Part shown: positions 11,201 to 21,539 of the stretch, piece after piece
How the letters are laid out: the number at the start of each line of letters is the position of its first letter
How positions within the stretch are numbered: the stretch's first letter is position 1
Assembly (NCBI GenBank): GCA_012845835.1
Contig: JABAKD010000001.1
Location: forward strand, 11,509,123 to 11,573,122
Length of the DNA stretch: 64,000 nucleotides
Direction: 5' to 3'
From: Undaria pinnatifida
Lineage: Eukaryota; Sar; Phaeophyceae; Laminariales; Alariaceae
Position numbers and translations under genes: made by a program
The notes under the pieces: generated by a model
What the model saw: only the letters and a program-made list of their open reading frames with translations
What the model was told of the DNA's origin: nothing
The model's database searches: none

Positions 11201-14200
11201 ACAAGACACACCAATAGTTAATGGGTATGTTGTGTTACCTACCAGCGGCATGTGTCACTCGGAAGTTGCCGGCTATCTGACACCAGGTATGGGTAGCTGC
11301 CATCCTTTTTTTGCATGTGGATAGGGTGTAGTTCAAGGTGTGGGACGGAAGGGAATGGGTCGCCCGGGTCGCACGAGACAGAGAACGTTTTGGGCTTGGA
11401 GGACATAAACCGCAGTAGCTCCTGCGCTGGAGCGAACGGAACTGTTGAAGCAGCATGTTTTTTTTTTTTCTTTTTTAAACCATCCCTTATACTATCTTGT
11501 CGTTTTTTGTTTTCCCTCCTTCTCCCTCCCTAGTTGTAACTCCGATTCGGAGTCGTTCAGTAGGCTCTTCTCCCCCTTCCCCACCACGGTGTGCGCTTTC
11601 GTTTTGATCGCTATAACAATTCGGACCTTTCTTCTCTCGCTGTCTCGCTCGTGAATCGCGCCTACCGATGCGGGCGTTCGCTGAAACGAAACACGGGGCG
11701 AAAAAACTAATCGCCCATCGATTCCACACTTCGGGCAGACACCCAAAAGTACACAGAACGTAAAAGGCGGTGTCCCTCGTTCTAAAGCAAACGGTTCGCA
11801 ACACAACAGCCAAACTAAGATGCAGAAAGACCAGCCTGAGGAAGTACTTCTTGATTTGCATTCGGGGCACACACCAAACTATGATGTAGCAAGGTATTGT
11901 TAGTCGCTACGGTTAAGGTCCATAACAACCGAAAGATAGGATGCAGAAGGATCAGCCCGATAAAGTACTTCTCGATTTTTCACATCCGGGGGCGCGCACC
12001 CAGAAGTGGAACGTTGAAAAGTAGGTGTCACTCGCTGACAAAACAAAGGTCCACGACGCCCGAAGTGTTCGTGTGCGAAATAAATCAGCCACGCCTTGGC
12101 AAGCGATCGGGGGAAGCGCTTTTCTGGCCGAAGCGTTTTTTCTGACCAATGACGTGACGTAAAACGCTCACCAGGTATTCAAACGGTCTCGTCAAGCGTG
12201 ATGTTGTTGTGTCACGAATGGTGACATTGTTGTTGTTGTTGTTGTCGCCGATTTGAGTCATCCCCCGGCAAGCAAAGATGTCGATTGACGGTCTAGTTTT
12301 GTCCCGTCAAGGCCTCGTTAGACGTAATATACTGGTTTCAGTATGAAACGTTCCTTGACGGTTGTCCGTCAAGGGTCAAGAGTGCCGTCAACCGACATCT
12401 TTGCCGGCAAGGGTTGCAGTTGTTGGGTTAACCAATAGTGTACCTTTGATTTGCTCGAGTGAGGAACTACCCGTTTGTCTGGCACTTTTACGAGTACAGC
12501 GGTTGTTTTTAGGGCTAGTGCACAGAAGAGTTTGTCGGATGGCGCGTATGAACGCCTTCGAAGCCATGTTTTGGGTGAGATATTGAGCTCCCCTCGTGTT
12601 AGGACCTCAGAAATTTCTCAGAACCTGCTTCGCTCCTACTGTGGCATCTCATGTTTTTTTTGTTTTGTTTTTTGCGTTCGTTAGGGACGACCCTCAGTCG
12701 TGCTGCTCTGCTCTGAACTGACTAATGAGGGTGCTTTCGCTGCTGCAAGGCCCGAGGGCACCCACCAGCTTGCCCATTCCTGGTAGGAGCCGAGTTGGCC
12801 GACCGAGGACGCGGCCTTTCGCGTGCAAGCGTTTTCTTTTCTTCCGATTCGGCACCGTGCTCTGCAAAGCGCACGTCTTGCCTGCCTTCTCTCAATCTCT
12901 CGGATGAGAGCTTTCTCGACTTGTTGGACTCTTGAACAACAACAAACCTATTTCCTAGTCCGAGCGGATTTGATTCACTGGCGCAGCCTTCCGCTTTGCG
13001 GCGTTCCGTTGTTCCTTCGTTAGCCCTGACCTCAGACCCGTACTTGGCAGAACGCTCATCCCGCCTTCTCTCAATATCTCCAATGAAGACCTTTCGATAC
13101 TTCCGTAAAGCGCTTTTCCTGGGTTGCCTGAACCCCTCCTACTATGAAAATACCTTTTCTCGAGCTCTTCTACTCCTGAACAACAAAAACCTGATTGAAG
13201 AGTCGGAACAGAGTTTTTCCACCGACTCATCCTTCCGCTTACGGGCGTTTTTTTTAGTCCTCAACCACGTCTTCATGCCCGTACTCCGCAAAGCACTCGT
13301 CCTGCCTTATTCTCAATCCGTCCAACGGCCATCTTCCTCGATGTCTTGGAGCAGAAGTCGATCAGGCGCCCTATCGCCTTCTGCTCGAAGATGTCGGGGG
13401 AAGCTCGCCATCGGGCAGACTGAGTTATGGCAGGATAAGCGTTTTGCGAAGTTCGGTGCTGGGAACGGGGTTGAGGAGAAAAATGACACCTCCAAGCGGG
13501 AGACTGTCTAGGTTGACCGACTCGGTTCTGACCAGCAGTATAGGCAAGCGTTACAGAAAAACGTGTGGTTTATTTTAGCAAACTTGAGGTAAACGCCTAC
13601 TTAGCAGTTCTCGCGAATCGTGATTTGTTGTGTCACGAATGGTGATGTTCCTGTGTCATCCATGTCGTGCTTCTTTTTTGCGTTGGTTAGGAACGACCCT
13701 CAGTTGTACCTTTGCTCTGAACTGGTCCGTGAGGATACTTTCGCTACCGAAGGCCCGAGGCCCCCCACCAGCTTGCCCATTCCTGGTCGGAACCGAGTAG
13801 ACCGACCGAGGACACGACCTTTGGCGTGCAGGCGCTTTCTTTTCTTCCGGTTTGACACCGTGCTCCGCGAAGCGCTCGTTCTGCCTGCCTCGTCTCAATA
13901 TTTTGGATGAAGAGCTTCCTCGACTTCTTGGACTCCTGAACATCAGCAAAAGCTATTTCCGAGTCGGAATCGAGTTGAGCCACTGACACACCCACTTTTG
14001 CGGCGTTCTTCTGTATTTTTTAACCCTCACCTCAGACCCATGCTTGGCAGAACGCTCGTCCTGCTTTCTTTGAATCTCTCGAATGAAAAACCTTTCGATA
14101 TTTCCGTAAAGCTCTTTTGCTGTTTTGCCTCGACCCCTCCTACTGTGAAATACCTTTTCTCGAGCTCTTCTACTCCTGAACAACAAAAACCTGATTGAAG

Positions 14201-17200
14201 AGTCGGAACAGAGTTTTATTCCACCTACACAGCCTTCCGCTTACGGGCGTTTTTTTGTTGTTGTCCTCAGCCGCGTCCTCATGCCCGTACTCCGCAAAGC
14301 GCTCGTCCTGCCTTTTTCTCCATCCGTCCGATGGCCGTCTTCCTCGATGTCTTGGAGCAAAAGACGACCGGGCGCACTATCGCCTTCTGCTCGAAGATGT
14401 CGGGGGAAGCTCGCCATCGGGCAGACTGAGTTAAGGCAGGATAAGCGTTTGCAAAGTACGATGTTCGGACCGGGGTTGGGGAGGGGAACAACTCCTCCAA
14501 GCGGGAGACTGTGTCGGTTGACCAACTCGGTTCTGACCAGTAGTAGGCGGGCTGGGGGGGGGGGGGGGGGTATGCAAGTCTTGTGAATTTACCGGTCGTG
14601 GGGGCTGGTAGTGTCACGGGGGAACCATAAAGTGCCAAATATGGCGAGTAAAAATCTGAGCTTTTCATGGGTCGGATCAGGCTTTGTGGGTCGGGTCGGG
14701 TCGGGTCGGGTCGGGTCGGGTCATGGTAATTAACCCGACCCGTGATGCTTAAAGCCGACCCGTGAGATTTCGACTATTTCCTGACCGGACCCCGACTCGA
14801 CACACGAGTTTTTTTTATCCTCGTGCTGCGACCCGCGGGTCGACTCGTGAATATCTCTGGTAAAATAAATATGGGAATATGGTATGTTTTTTGGGGGTTA
14901 AATCGTGGGGTGCGATTGGTATGGTCCCCCGGGACGAAAAAATCCCATTGATTCACACTACATCGAGGCAGTGATAAATTTCCCCCTGCGAGGGCTGCGG
15001 TTAACCCGTTGGGGACTTGGTTATAGTGTGCAGACCGAAACATCGACGAGCGCGATCGATCCAATCAAGCGTCTTGGAAAAGCTTGAGGCAGTCCGAGTA
15101 TCGCCACGCCTCCTCACGCTTCAATCGTCTAGGAAAAGCTTGAGGCAGTCCGAGTATCGTCAGGCCTCCTCGCGCTTCGAGCGTCTAGGAAGAGCTTGGG
15201 GCAGTCCAAGTATCGTCACGCCTCCTCGCGCTTGCCTCACGGCTTCCTGCGTTGTAGGTCGAACAGACTTCCTACACCAGCGTCGGCTCGGATTGCTTCG
15301 TGTGGCCTATGCCGTAGTCCGCGTTTTTTTCCGTCATTAGGTTTTGCGTTTCAAGTCCCAAATGTGTTAATAAAGCGAAGGGTTGTGGTAGTTGAGTGGC
15401 GCGGTAAGCCATTCAACTGACGTTAGTGTATCTCGATATAGATGGCATTGCTTTTGATAGCCACAAACGCACCCGCCAGATACGAGTACGCAGTACGCCC
15501 CGCAAACGTTTCCGCAAGTAGTAAGTAGACCCTCAGCAGTGCCGGTTAAGCGGTGCCGGATGCCCGCTACAGTGCCTGTGGAATCGCGTTACACGGATGG
15601 GAACAACGTGTAGTGTCGGTATCCGGAGTAGTGCCGGCCCTCTGTAGTGCCGGTTGAGTAATGCCGGTTGCCCGCTATAGTGCCTGTGGAATATTTTGAC
15701 ACATGTAGGAACAACCAGTTGTGTCTGTATGCGAAGTAGTGCGGGTTGCGGATATGGTGCCGATATTTCCCGCTATAGTGCACATACCGCGGCGCTATAG
15801 ACGGGCCAATACTGTATGGATTGAACTGCGAGCCACGATTGCGCCAGTCAGGTAAAATAGCGCAGAGCTCTCCAGAATGTATTCAAGTTACTTGAGATGA
15901 ATAGCTGTCATAAGACATAAGCAACTAGCAAATAACGCAGATCAATGCAAAATTACCTCAAGTAACTAGATACTACTACCGGTACATGTATATATCGGTG
16001 TAACGGGAAGCGTTGGCCAACTTGTTTTTTAGATTTCGTTCGGGTCGCGAGCGAGCACGAATCGACAACGGCCAATCCTGAAGCGGCGTGTATGACCTCG
16101 GGTTACTCTGTTGGGGCTTGGTCTGTACGCTGCGCGGCAGAAACTCTACGACTACGGCAGAGTAACTGTACGAGTACAGCAGTTACTGTGCAAGAACAGC
16201 AGTATCCGTACGAGCACAGCGGTAGTACTTGTGTGTCTTATTCAGGGTGTGCGTTTTTGTTGTTGCTGACTTGAGCCGACTTGGTGTTGACCCCTGTTGG
16301 GGGGAGGCTTGGGTTGTGCAATGCTCGTAAAGTCTAAAAAAATTGTTGACTACAGCTACAGGCGGCCGTTGTGGAGTAGAAGGTGGATATCGTTGCTACT
16401 AAAGTCAACGATGCAGGTTAAAATCCTCCCGAGTGCATACTCTTGTGCTTCGTAAGGACTTTTTTCTTGCGTGAAGAAAGGACTAGCGGAAAACGCGAGA
16501 GCGTGAGGCAGCAAGATTCGATGAAAAATCGACTCGCGTAAAAAAGCTGGAGAGGGGGAATGCTGAACCCTATGCGCAATGAAAATGAGGCCGGGGGAGA
16601 CGGGGAAACACCTGTGATCAGGGCATGGCTTGTCCAGAAGGTGGCTGAGGGTAAATCCTCCAGCGATTGAGCTGACAAGTATAAAGTGGTGATATGAATA
16701 AATAATAAAAAACTAACACACAAAGCATCAATCTCGAGAAATAGCCAGGGCTGAGCATATACGTTTCAGGCAGCTCCCGTTTCAGCGCCGCCTCGCCCCC
16801 CATTGATGGTAACCCTCAAAACTATCATATAACGGATCCTTCGCTTCCACTAAATGTTGTACCTGTACGCTTCCCTCCGCGGTGCCGCGGCTGTTGCAAG
16901 GTACGATTGTGGGACGTCGCCAAATCACGAGAGCTGGGCAAGCTGTCCTTTAGAGGACACAACCATCCCGTCCGTTCTCTGGCCATCTCGTCGGACGGGA
17001 AACTGCTCGTTAGCGGCGGCGAGGATCACAAGGTGCGTAGGATTTAGTTTTTTCCAAGGTTCTTGATACTATTTTCTGTTTTATTTTGTGAAAATCTAAT
17101 TCAAACGTGAACGTCCTGGCAGGCCGATGATTAGGGCAAGGCGATCTTGTAAGATAGTTATTTTTTAAATTTCGAAGGTGCCGGCCGCAATGTTTATGTA

Positions 17201-18491
17201 CCGCTCTAGCTCTCGCTTTGCCCCCACGAATGTTTTTAGAAGGCATTTTGGCGGATTTTTCTATTTATTTTTTTGATGCGTTCTTATTGGTAGGATTTAT
17301 TCGGGAAACATGCCGCTGAGGGGAACTCGGCGAAACGTTTGGTTCGAAGCGGCGAGATTCCCCGTGCTCAACATTCTTCGTTCGTCGAAGTCAACGACGG
17401 GTAGTTCGTGAAGTTCGAACGAGATGAGCTCGCTAGGGGCTCCAACCAACCCTACTTCATTTTGTTGTATTTCCCGAAAAACAACTGTACGGACGCCCCC
17501 CCCCCCTCCCCCCCCGGCCATTTCAAGCTGTCGCCCGATATGGCAAGAAAATGCGTACAAGGCGAAAGTCCGTGTCACAAGTGGTTCTTAGTAGGATGCA
17601 GCTCACCCTTCGTGCGACTCGCCGAACACCTCACGGCGCTTCGCGCTTGGTGCACGCGATACCTACCCGGGCGGTGAAAACCCGACGTACTGCTTCCCGG
17701 CATTTTTTCGAGTGCGAGGGTCAAAATGGCCGTGAAAGGCTACGGCCATGCATGAAATGAGTAACCCCCCCCCCACCCCCCCCCCTCTACCCCCACCCCC
17801 CTCCACCCCCACCCCCCTCCACCTCCACCCCACCCCCCTCCACCTCCACCCCCCTCCACCCCTCCCCCCCTCCCCCTCCACCCCCCCACCCTCCACCCCC
17901 CCACCCTCCACACACACCCCCTCCACCCCCCCCCCCCTCCACCCCTCCCCCCCCCCTCCTCCCCACCCCTCACTCCAGGCTATCGTATGGTCCCCACAGA
18001 GCCGTCGGCCAATCGCAACACTCAAGGGGCACGCGAGCACTATCAACGGGGTTGCCATGGACTCCGGTACCCACTCAGGGGACACCCCCCGCTGGGTAGC
18101 CACGGGGGGGGGGGAAGGTTTCCTCCTCGTATGGGACCCCCGGAATTGGGGCACCCCCCTCGCTGCCCTTAGGGGGGACATAGGGGACACTTCCTCGTGG
18201 GAAAAGGGCTCATCCGGGCGCTCTATAGAGGGGGGGGGTAGCTTGAGAAGGGGGAGTAGGGCGAGGGAGAGGGGGGAGTCTGGGCGGTGGGAGGGGGAGA
18301 CTACGGGCGCTACGATGCTTAATAGTGTCATTTGTCTCGCGGCGGGCGGGGGGGGGGACGGGGAGTGGTTGTTCGGTGGGGGGGAGACGGTTGTGAGGGC
18401 GTGGAGGAGGCTGGATGGGATGTGGACGGGTGGAGTTGAGCTGCCGGGAGATGGCATGGGGGGCGTTGCGAGCCTCTCCGTGGTGGAATGA
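7375..18491 (+). CDS. WD40-repeat (beta-propeller) protein gene, 3' four exons
   Basis: I join four exons, 7375-8290, 10524-10932, 16901-17032 and 17979-18491, with GT..AG introns of 2233, 5968 and 946 bp. The phases match at each join (2, 0, 0) and each join falls inside a WD40 blade that only makes sense after splicing. One blade contains GHSDWISG...SGGRDGSVRFW. The next reads GGTDWS|VRLWDVAKSRELGKL, then RGHNHPVRSLAISSDGKLL and VSGGEDHK|AIVWSPQSRRP. It is followed by LKGHASTINGVAMDSG and ATGGGEGFLLVWDPRNWG. That gives 655 residues so far. The product is a scaffold-type propeller with long Gly- and Ala-rich loops. The family member cannot be named from this. The first exon shown starts at an acceptor, so 5' exons lie further upstream and were not identified. 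The stop is TGA at 18489-18491. Confidence is high for the gene and moderate for the exact 5' edge. Confidence 0.85.
8291..10523 (+). other. WD40 gene intron A-B
   Basis: It runs from GTAAGG to CCCCCTCAG. It contains a reverse DR2 copy (8405-8515), a DR1 copy (8812-8950), a GGGTCGG-rich block (9555-9705) and two decayed copies of the start of exon B (about 10105-10300 and 10295-10480). No separate gene is evident. Confidence 0.7.
10105..10480 (+). pseudogene. Two decayed tandem copies of the exon B start
   Basis: About 10125-10200 and 10310-10395 both resemble the first 80 bp of exon B at 10524. They carry AGCGACTGGATTGCAGGCGG and AACGACTTGATTGCCGACTG, where the live exon has AGCGACTGGATTTCAGGCTG. 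Each is followed by C-rich sequence equivalent to the CCCTCCACCACC block and to GTATCGGAGG or AGCCGTCT in place of GTCTCGGGAGG. Spacing is about 190-210 bp, and the third copy is the functional exon. Both upstream copies lose the WD40 frame soon after the start, so they are probably not translated. Confidence 0.65.
10524..10932 (+). CDS. WD40 gene exon B
   Basis: The acceptor is ACCACCCCCTCAG and the donor is TCG before GTGAGC (phase 0). It encodes one WD40 blade (HSDWISGCALVPSTT through SGGRDGSVRFW). An inserted loop follows, with an Ala run from GCAGCAGCTGCTGCTG, a lysine-rich stretch and a Gly run. It then starts the next blade at FVTCAAS...GEWVATGGTDWS. The blade pattern continues seamlessly into exon C. 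The Ala and Gly runs come from triplet-repeat DNA and are likely length-variable. Confidence 0.85.
11725..12010. repeat. Diverged tandem units
   Basis: ATGCAGAA.GA.CAGCC followed by AAAGTACTTCTCGAT or similar occurs at 11819 and 11940. A third related piece (CACTTCGGGCAGACACCCA, with AAAGG.GGTGTC.CTCG after it) at 11728 matches the end of the 11.94 kb unit. The period is about 120 bp. Confidence 0.5.
12265..12407. mobile_element. MITE-like element with terminal inverted repeats
   Basis: The left end CCGGCA(AGCA)AAGATGTCGATTGACGG mirrors the right end, whose reverse complement is CCGGCAAAGATGTCGGTTGACGG; the parenthesised AGCA is an extra 4 bp on the left. A second inner inverted pair (CCCGTCAAGG and CCTTGACGGT) makes the whole 143 bp strongly self-complementary. 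The size, inverted ends and lack of coding fit a miniature inverted-repeat element; no clear target duplication is seen. The core repeats TTGACGG recall the repeat cluster at the window start. Confidence 0.65.
12650..14560. repeat. About 1-kb tandem duplication with internal sub-repeats
   Basis: Copy 1 (about 12650-13555) and copy 2 (about 13665-14560) align at an offset near 1008 bp. Markers are the CCCACCAGCTTGCCCATTCC block (12760, 13768), TCTCGAGCTCTTCTACTCCT (13156, 14158) and GATGTCGGGGGAAGCTCGCC (13398, 14398). Within each copy, shorter blocks centred on CTCCGCAAAGC.CTCGTC recur every 150-250 bp. The minus strand has repetitive Arg/Lys-rich frames, but stops and shifts interrupt them. 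It may derive from a repeat-protein gene; I cannot name one. Confidence 0.8.
14665..14845. repeat. GGGTC satellite, dispersed family DR5
   Basis: Pure GGGTC units around 14690-14721 are followed by ACCCGACCCGTGA and GACCCGCGGGTCGACTCG. Related blocks at 9555-9705 and 27450-27610 share GGTCCGACCCG, CGGGTCGGGTCGGGTC and TCAGGAGGTGTTCAA. It is low-complexity but has conserved non-repeat flanks, so it is a dispersed family and not only slippage. Confidence 0.6.
15069..15237. repeat. 57-bp tandem repeat, three copies
   Basis: Units begin at AAGCTTGAGGCAGTCCGAG (about 15079, 15136) and AGAGCTTGGGGCAGTCCAAG (about 15192), with exact 57-bp spacing and a few substitutions. The period is a multiple of three, but the frame is not part of the WD40 gene, which skips this region. 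Confidence 0.85.
15545..15790. repeat. GTGCCGGTT repeats related to the 19.5-kb minisatellite
   Basis: Irregular copies of GTGCCGGTTGAGTAATGCCG and CCGCTATAGTGCCTGTGGAA occur here. The AGTGCCGGTTGA.TA core is the same as in the regular 32-bp array at 19540-19960, so both probably come from one ancestral unit. Confidence 0.6.
16901..17032 (+). CDS. WD40 gene exon C
   Basis: A 44-codon phase-0 exon between TTGCAAG and AAG before GTGCGT. It encodes VRLWDVAKSRELGKL, RGHNHPVRSLAISSDGKLL and VSGGEDHK: the end of one blade (WD dipeptide), a GH dipeptide, and the first strands of the next blade. It is the clearest WD40 match in the window and anchors the gene model. Confidence 0.92.
17033..17978 (+). 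other. WD40 gene intron C-D with long C-rich tract
   Basis: It runs from GTGCGT to CACTCCAG. The last 210 bp (17765-17975) are almost pure CCACCCCC and CTCCACC repeats, an extreme polypyrimidine tract ahead of the acceptor. The complementary strand is G-rich and could form G-quadruplexes. Just before it, CTACGGCCATGCATGAAATG is shared with the intron in front of exon A (7304-7325). Confidence 0.8.
17979..18491 (+). CDS. WD40 gene exon D (terminal)
   Basis: It begins in phase 0 (AIVWSPQSRRPIATLKGH), completing the blade begun in exon C. It contains HASTINGVAMDS, then WVATGGGEGFLLVWDPRNWG, a Gly/Ser/Arg-rich insert, MLNSVICLAAGG and WLFGGGETVVRAWRRLDG, which reads as a last degenerate blade. 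It stops at TGA 18489-18491. The coding strand contains many G runs (7-10 nt), so indel errors there would alter the C-terminus. Confidence 0.88.
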   Translation, partial: AIVWSPQSRRPIATLKGHASTINGVAMDSGTHSGDTPRWVATGGGEGFLLVWDPRNWGTPLAALRGDIGDTSSWEKGSSGRSIEGGGSLRRGSRARERGESGRWEGETTGATMLNSVICLAAGGGGDGEWLFGGGETVVRAWRRLDGMWTGGVELPGDGMGGVASLSVVE

Positions 18492-18651
18492 TGATGTAAT
18501 GATGATGATGTATGAACGCACCGATGCGCGCAGTTTGAGACAAGAGGCAGAAATGTCCCGCTTGCGTGAGGTCCTTGCGACATATATGCTCTCTTATGAA
18601 TTTGCCCTTTGCTTTGCGTTGCTAGGGGTTGTGTGGATATGGGATGGAAAA

Positions 18652-18657
18652 AATAAA
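18652..18657 (+). promoter_or_regulatory. Possible polyadenylation signal of the WD40 gene
   Basis: AATAAA lies 161 bp after the stop codon. Position is plausible; no transcript evidence is available. Confidence 0.4.
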
Positions 18658-18884
18658 CACAGCTCGGGCGGCGGACAGATGACGATCTAGATCATCTACA
18701 GTAGATCCAGCAGCCACCGTTATGGGATTTTGTGCAGGATTTGTATGTGTGGAGTACACATCCAACTCCGGAAGCACGTGCTAGATCGTGTAGATAGTAC
18801 GTCGTCTCCCGCCCGTCAACAAGTGGGGACCGATCATTTGTCCCCGACCTGTGAATATATTTAATGTTTTCCCCCGCAAAACAC

Positions 18885-19305
18885 TGGACGGAGTTCTCAC
18901 GTACTACGGGATGTCCGCGGTTGGTGCGTCATATACGCGAGTTGCTAGTTTACACAGCAACCTAGAATATCGGGGGGGGGGGGGGGGGGGGGGGCTGTGA
19001 GGTGTAGTGGAGCCGGAGATTCGCGCTTTCCGATTGATTCTCTTCGGATAAAAACGTCGTTTCTCCGAAAAAATAATGTTTTGACATTCCGAAAATGAAA
19101 ACGTGGGCGGAGTTCTTACGGGGATATAGGCACTACACGATGCCCGCCGTGTGTTATAAGCGAGTTGCTAAGTTACGCGGCTACCTAAAACGTGGGGGGG
19201 GGGGGGCTGTGAGCTGTGGTGGAGCCAGAGTTCCGCGCCTCCCGGCCGGTTATCTCCGGATAAAAAAATATTTTTTCCGAAAAATAATGCTTGTTATTCC
19301 GAAAA
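18885..19305. repeat. About 205-bp tandem duplication with G run
   Basis: Two diverged copies share GGCGGAGTTCT or ACGGAGTTCTC, CGCGAGTTGCTA, a long G run followed by GCTGTGAG.TGT.GTGGAGCC, and a CCGGATAAAAA or CGGATAAAAA block ending in TTCCGAAAA. The G run is 24 nt in copy 1 and 12 nt in copy 2. Confidence 0.7.
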
Positions 19306-19539
19306 AAATACGTTTTTCGACCAAAGCGTTTTTTCCCCTGAAGAAAAGGGGTGTGTTTATTTCTGGATTTTTTCTTATGCCGCCCACCAGCGCATACAGC
19401 AGTTGACGGCGGGTTCAAATGTCCCATCGGCGTGGGTATCCTTGCGAGAGCTATTTGCCGTGTATCTTAGTTTTGCGTTCGTTTTGTCATGAACACTCCC
19501 CTCCTTCACGGTGGTGTTCGGGGTTCCCGAATGGTGCAG

Positions 19540-19960
19540 GCTGAATAGTGTCACTGCTCTCGATAGTGCCGGTTGAATAGTGCCACTGCTTTCGATAGTG
19601 CCGGTTGAATAGTGCCACTGCTCTCGATAGTGCTGGTTGAATATTGCCACTGCTCTCGATCGTGCCGGTTGAATAGTGACACTGCTCTCGATAGTGCCGG
19701 TTGAATAGTGCCGCTGCTCCCGATAGTGCCGGTTGAATAGTGTCACTGCTCTCGATAGTGCCGGCTGAATAGTGCCACCTCTCTCGATAGTGCCGGTTGA
19801 ATAGTGCCACTGCTCTCGATAGTGCCAGTTAAATAGTGCCACTGCTCTCGATAGTGCCGGTTGAATAGTGCCACTTCCCTCTATAGTGCAGGTTGAATGG
19901 TGCCAATGCTCCCCGAGAGTGCCGGTTGAATAGTGCCTCAACCCTCGATCGTGCGGTGGC
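19540..19960. repeat. 32-bp minisatellite, about 13 units
   Basis: Units of the type CTCTCGATAGTGCCGGTTGA plus ATAGTGCCACTG recur with exact 32-bp spacing (for example CGATAG at 19561, 19593, 19625). A few substitutions mark individual units. On the minus strand, three units make a 96-bp, 32-codon cycle without stops (HYREQWHYSTGTIESSGTIQ), so long frames there are a by-product of the period. There are no unique spacers, so it is not a CRISPR array. Confidence 0.9.
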
Positions 19961-20784
19961 ATCACCTGGCATGACTGGAGCTCTCTATAGCATCCAACCT
20001 ATTCTCAACAGTGCCTGGGGGGGGCCTAAATAATGCCGGTATAAGGCTACGGGGAGGCGTTAACGTTTGTTTAAGGCCAGCGTTTTCATCGGCTCGTCGG
20101 TGCCACTCCCGCCGTTCGCGCGAGTTGTTGCTTTTCCGGCGACACAATCTTCAACCAATAACACTACAGTAGGGGGGGGGGGGAGGGTGTCGCTTTTTTC
20201 ACAACCATCGGGTTTTAGCGACACTTGAACGAATGACTCTGTACCGCTCACACATACAACACACAACAAAAAAACTTGACATGAATCCGGTGTTTTTTGT
20301 TTGTTTTTGTTTGTTTTTTTGGCGAAAACGTAACTTGTTGCCATTCCGTTTGTTTGCCTATTCGCTCAAGATGTCTCGAGCCAAATTGTAAACGCAGCAC
20401 GAAAAAAAGAATCATGTATAGACTACCGCGCGAACGAATAGGAGGGGGAGGGGAGGGTCACTCGCGCGAGTAACCCCGAGCCGCTGCAAAAAAAAAAAAA
20501 AAAAAAAAGTGGACCACCCCCCTAGACGGTCTAGGCTTGCTCCTATGGCAGCCGTGTGCACCGGCCCGCCCCCCCCCCCCCCCCCCCCCCCCTTGCAAAG
20601 ATGTTGGCTTGATAAAACAATCAATGGTGTTGGTATATACCTCACCCAAAACCTTGTTTTTTGAGGTGACCCTGAACCTAGACGGGCAACCGGACGAAAA
20701 AGCCAGCCCATCCCTTGGCCTGCTGTAGGAATACACGAAAAAAGTCAGATAGCTAAATAAAAAAGAAATATGACACAAGTTCCG

Positions 20785-20885
20785 ACGAATTTTGGGGTAA
20801 GGAGCGCCGTTATTCACAAAACGCTCCAGTCAACAACGGGCATACCTTGGTATTCCTCTAGCTATATCGTAGCACGCGTCCCCGG
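20785..20885 (+). repeat. Dispersed repeat family DR3, single copy
   Basis: GACGAATTTTGGGGTAAGGAG, then ATTCACAAAACG, then TACCTTGGTATTCCTCTAGC and TATCGTAG match the five-unit array at 41315-41880 and the copy at 38985-39085. Fragments also lie at 25510-25580 and, reversed, 8350-8415. Confidence 0.6.
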
Positions 20886-21539
20886 CAGCGTCTTTCAAGG
20901 GTTTGGCATGTGCGTCCGGCACGGAAGGAGGAAGTGTTCGAGCGAGCTACACAGCAATAGAGAGCACGTTTTGGAGTCTCTCTGGTTTTGGGCGAGGTTA
21001 ACCCTTTTTCCAACTCTTGAAATTATCTTAGTCTTTAACTCGGGACCCAAGTGTTTCGTCTCTCATCTGTATGTCGGGACTTAAGGTGCTATATGGGTTA
21101 AGAGCCATTGAGTCACCTCATATGCTACGGGTGCAGCAGATTCTAAGAATTTTTCTGAGCTCCTCTAAAACATGAGGAGAGCTCAGTATCAGCATCACCC
21201 GAAACACGCCTTCGAAGACATTCGTTTCGCGCAACTTCCCGACCGAAAATTCTGTGCGTGCGAGCTCGAATCCTGAAACAAAAAAATACTCGCGCAGCAT
21301 ACATACATATTGTAATACTAACCGACAGCGCTCCTCCACGCTCGTTTTTGAGTGGAGACTCTCAACCGGTCAGGAGCATTTATCTGGCCCCAAAAATTTG
21401 TGCAACCTAACCTACCGCTGGATGACTCCATTTCGCGCGAGTGACCTATCCTTGGTGAAAATGCGGTCACACCCCCGTTATCGTAGCATTGGTAAATTAT
21501 CGTTGTCTAACTCCAAGTAGTTTTTTTTTCACCCATGTC

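Larger units (their letters stand above)
10933..16900 (+). other. WD40 gene intron B-C (6 kb)
   Basis: It runs from GTGAGC to TTGCAAG. It holds a reverse DR1 copy (11515-11650), three diverged tandem units (about 11725-12010), a MITE-like element (12265-12407) and a 1-kb tandem duplication (about 12650-14560). GGGTC repeats (14665-14845), a 57-bp triplicate (15069-15237) and GTGCCGGTT-type repeats (15545-15790) follow. The phase-0 join of exons B and C completes a WD motif exactly, so no exon is missing inside. Confidence 0.75.

Noticed and set aside
17663-18583. 306-codon minus-strand frame opposite WD40 exon D
   Set aside because: Pro/Gly-rich antisense shadow of the exon and its C-rich tract; the plus strand gives a clear WD40 domain.
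19540-19960. Possible CRISPR array
   Set aside because: Units are contiguous 32-bp repeats with no unique spacers, in a eukaryotic setting.
19375-19965. 196-codon minus-strand frame
   Set aside because: It follows the 32-bp minisatellite period and has no start context, splice signal or family match.
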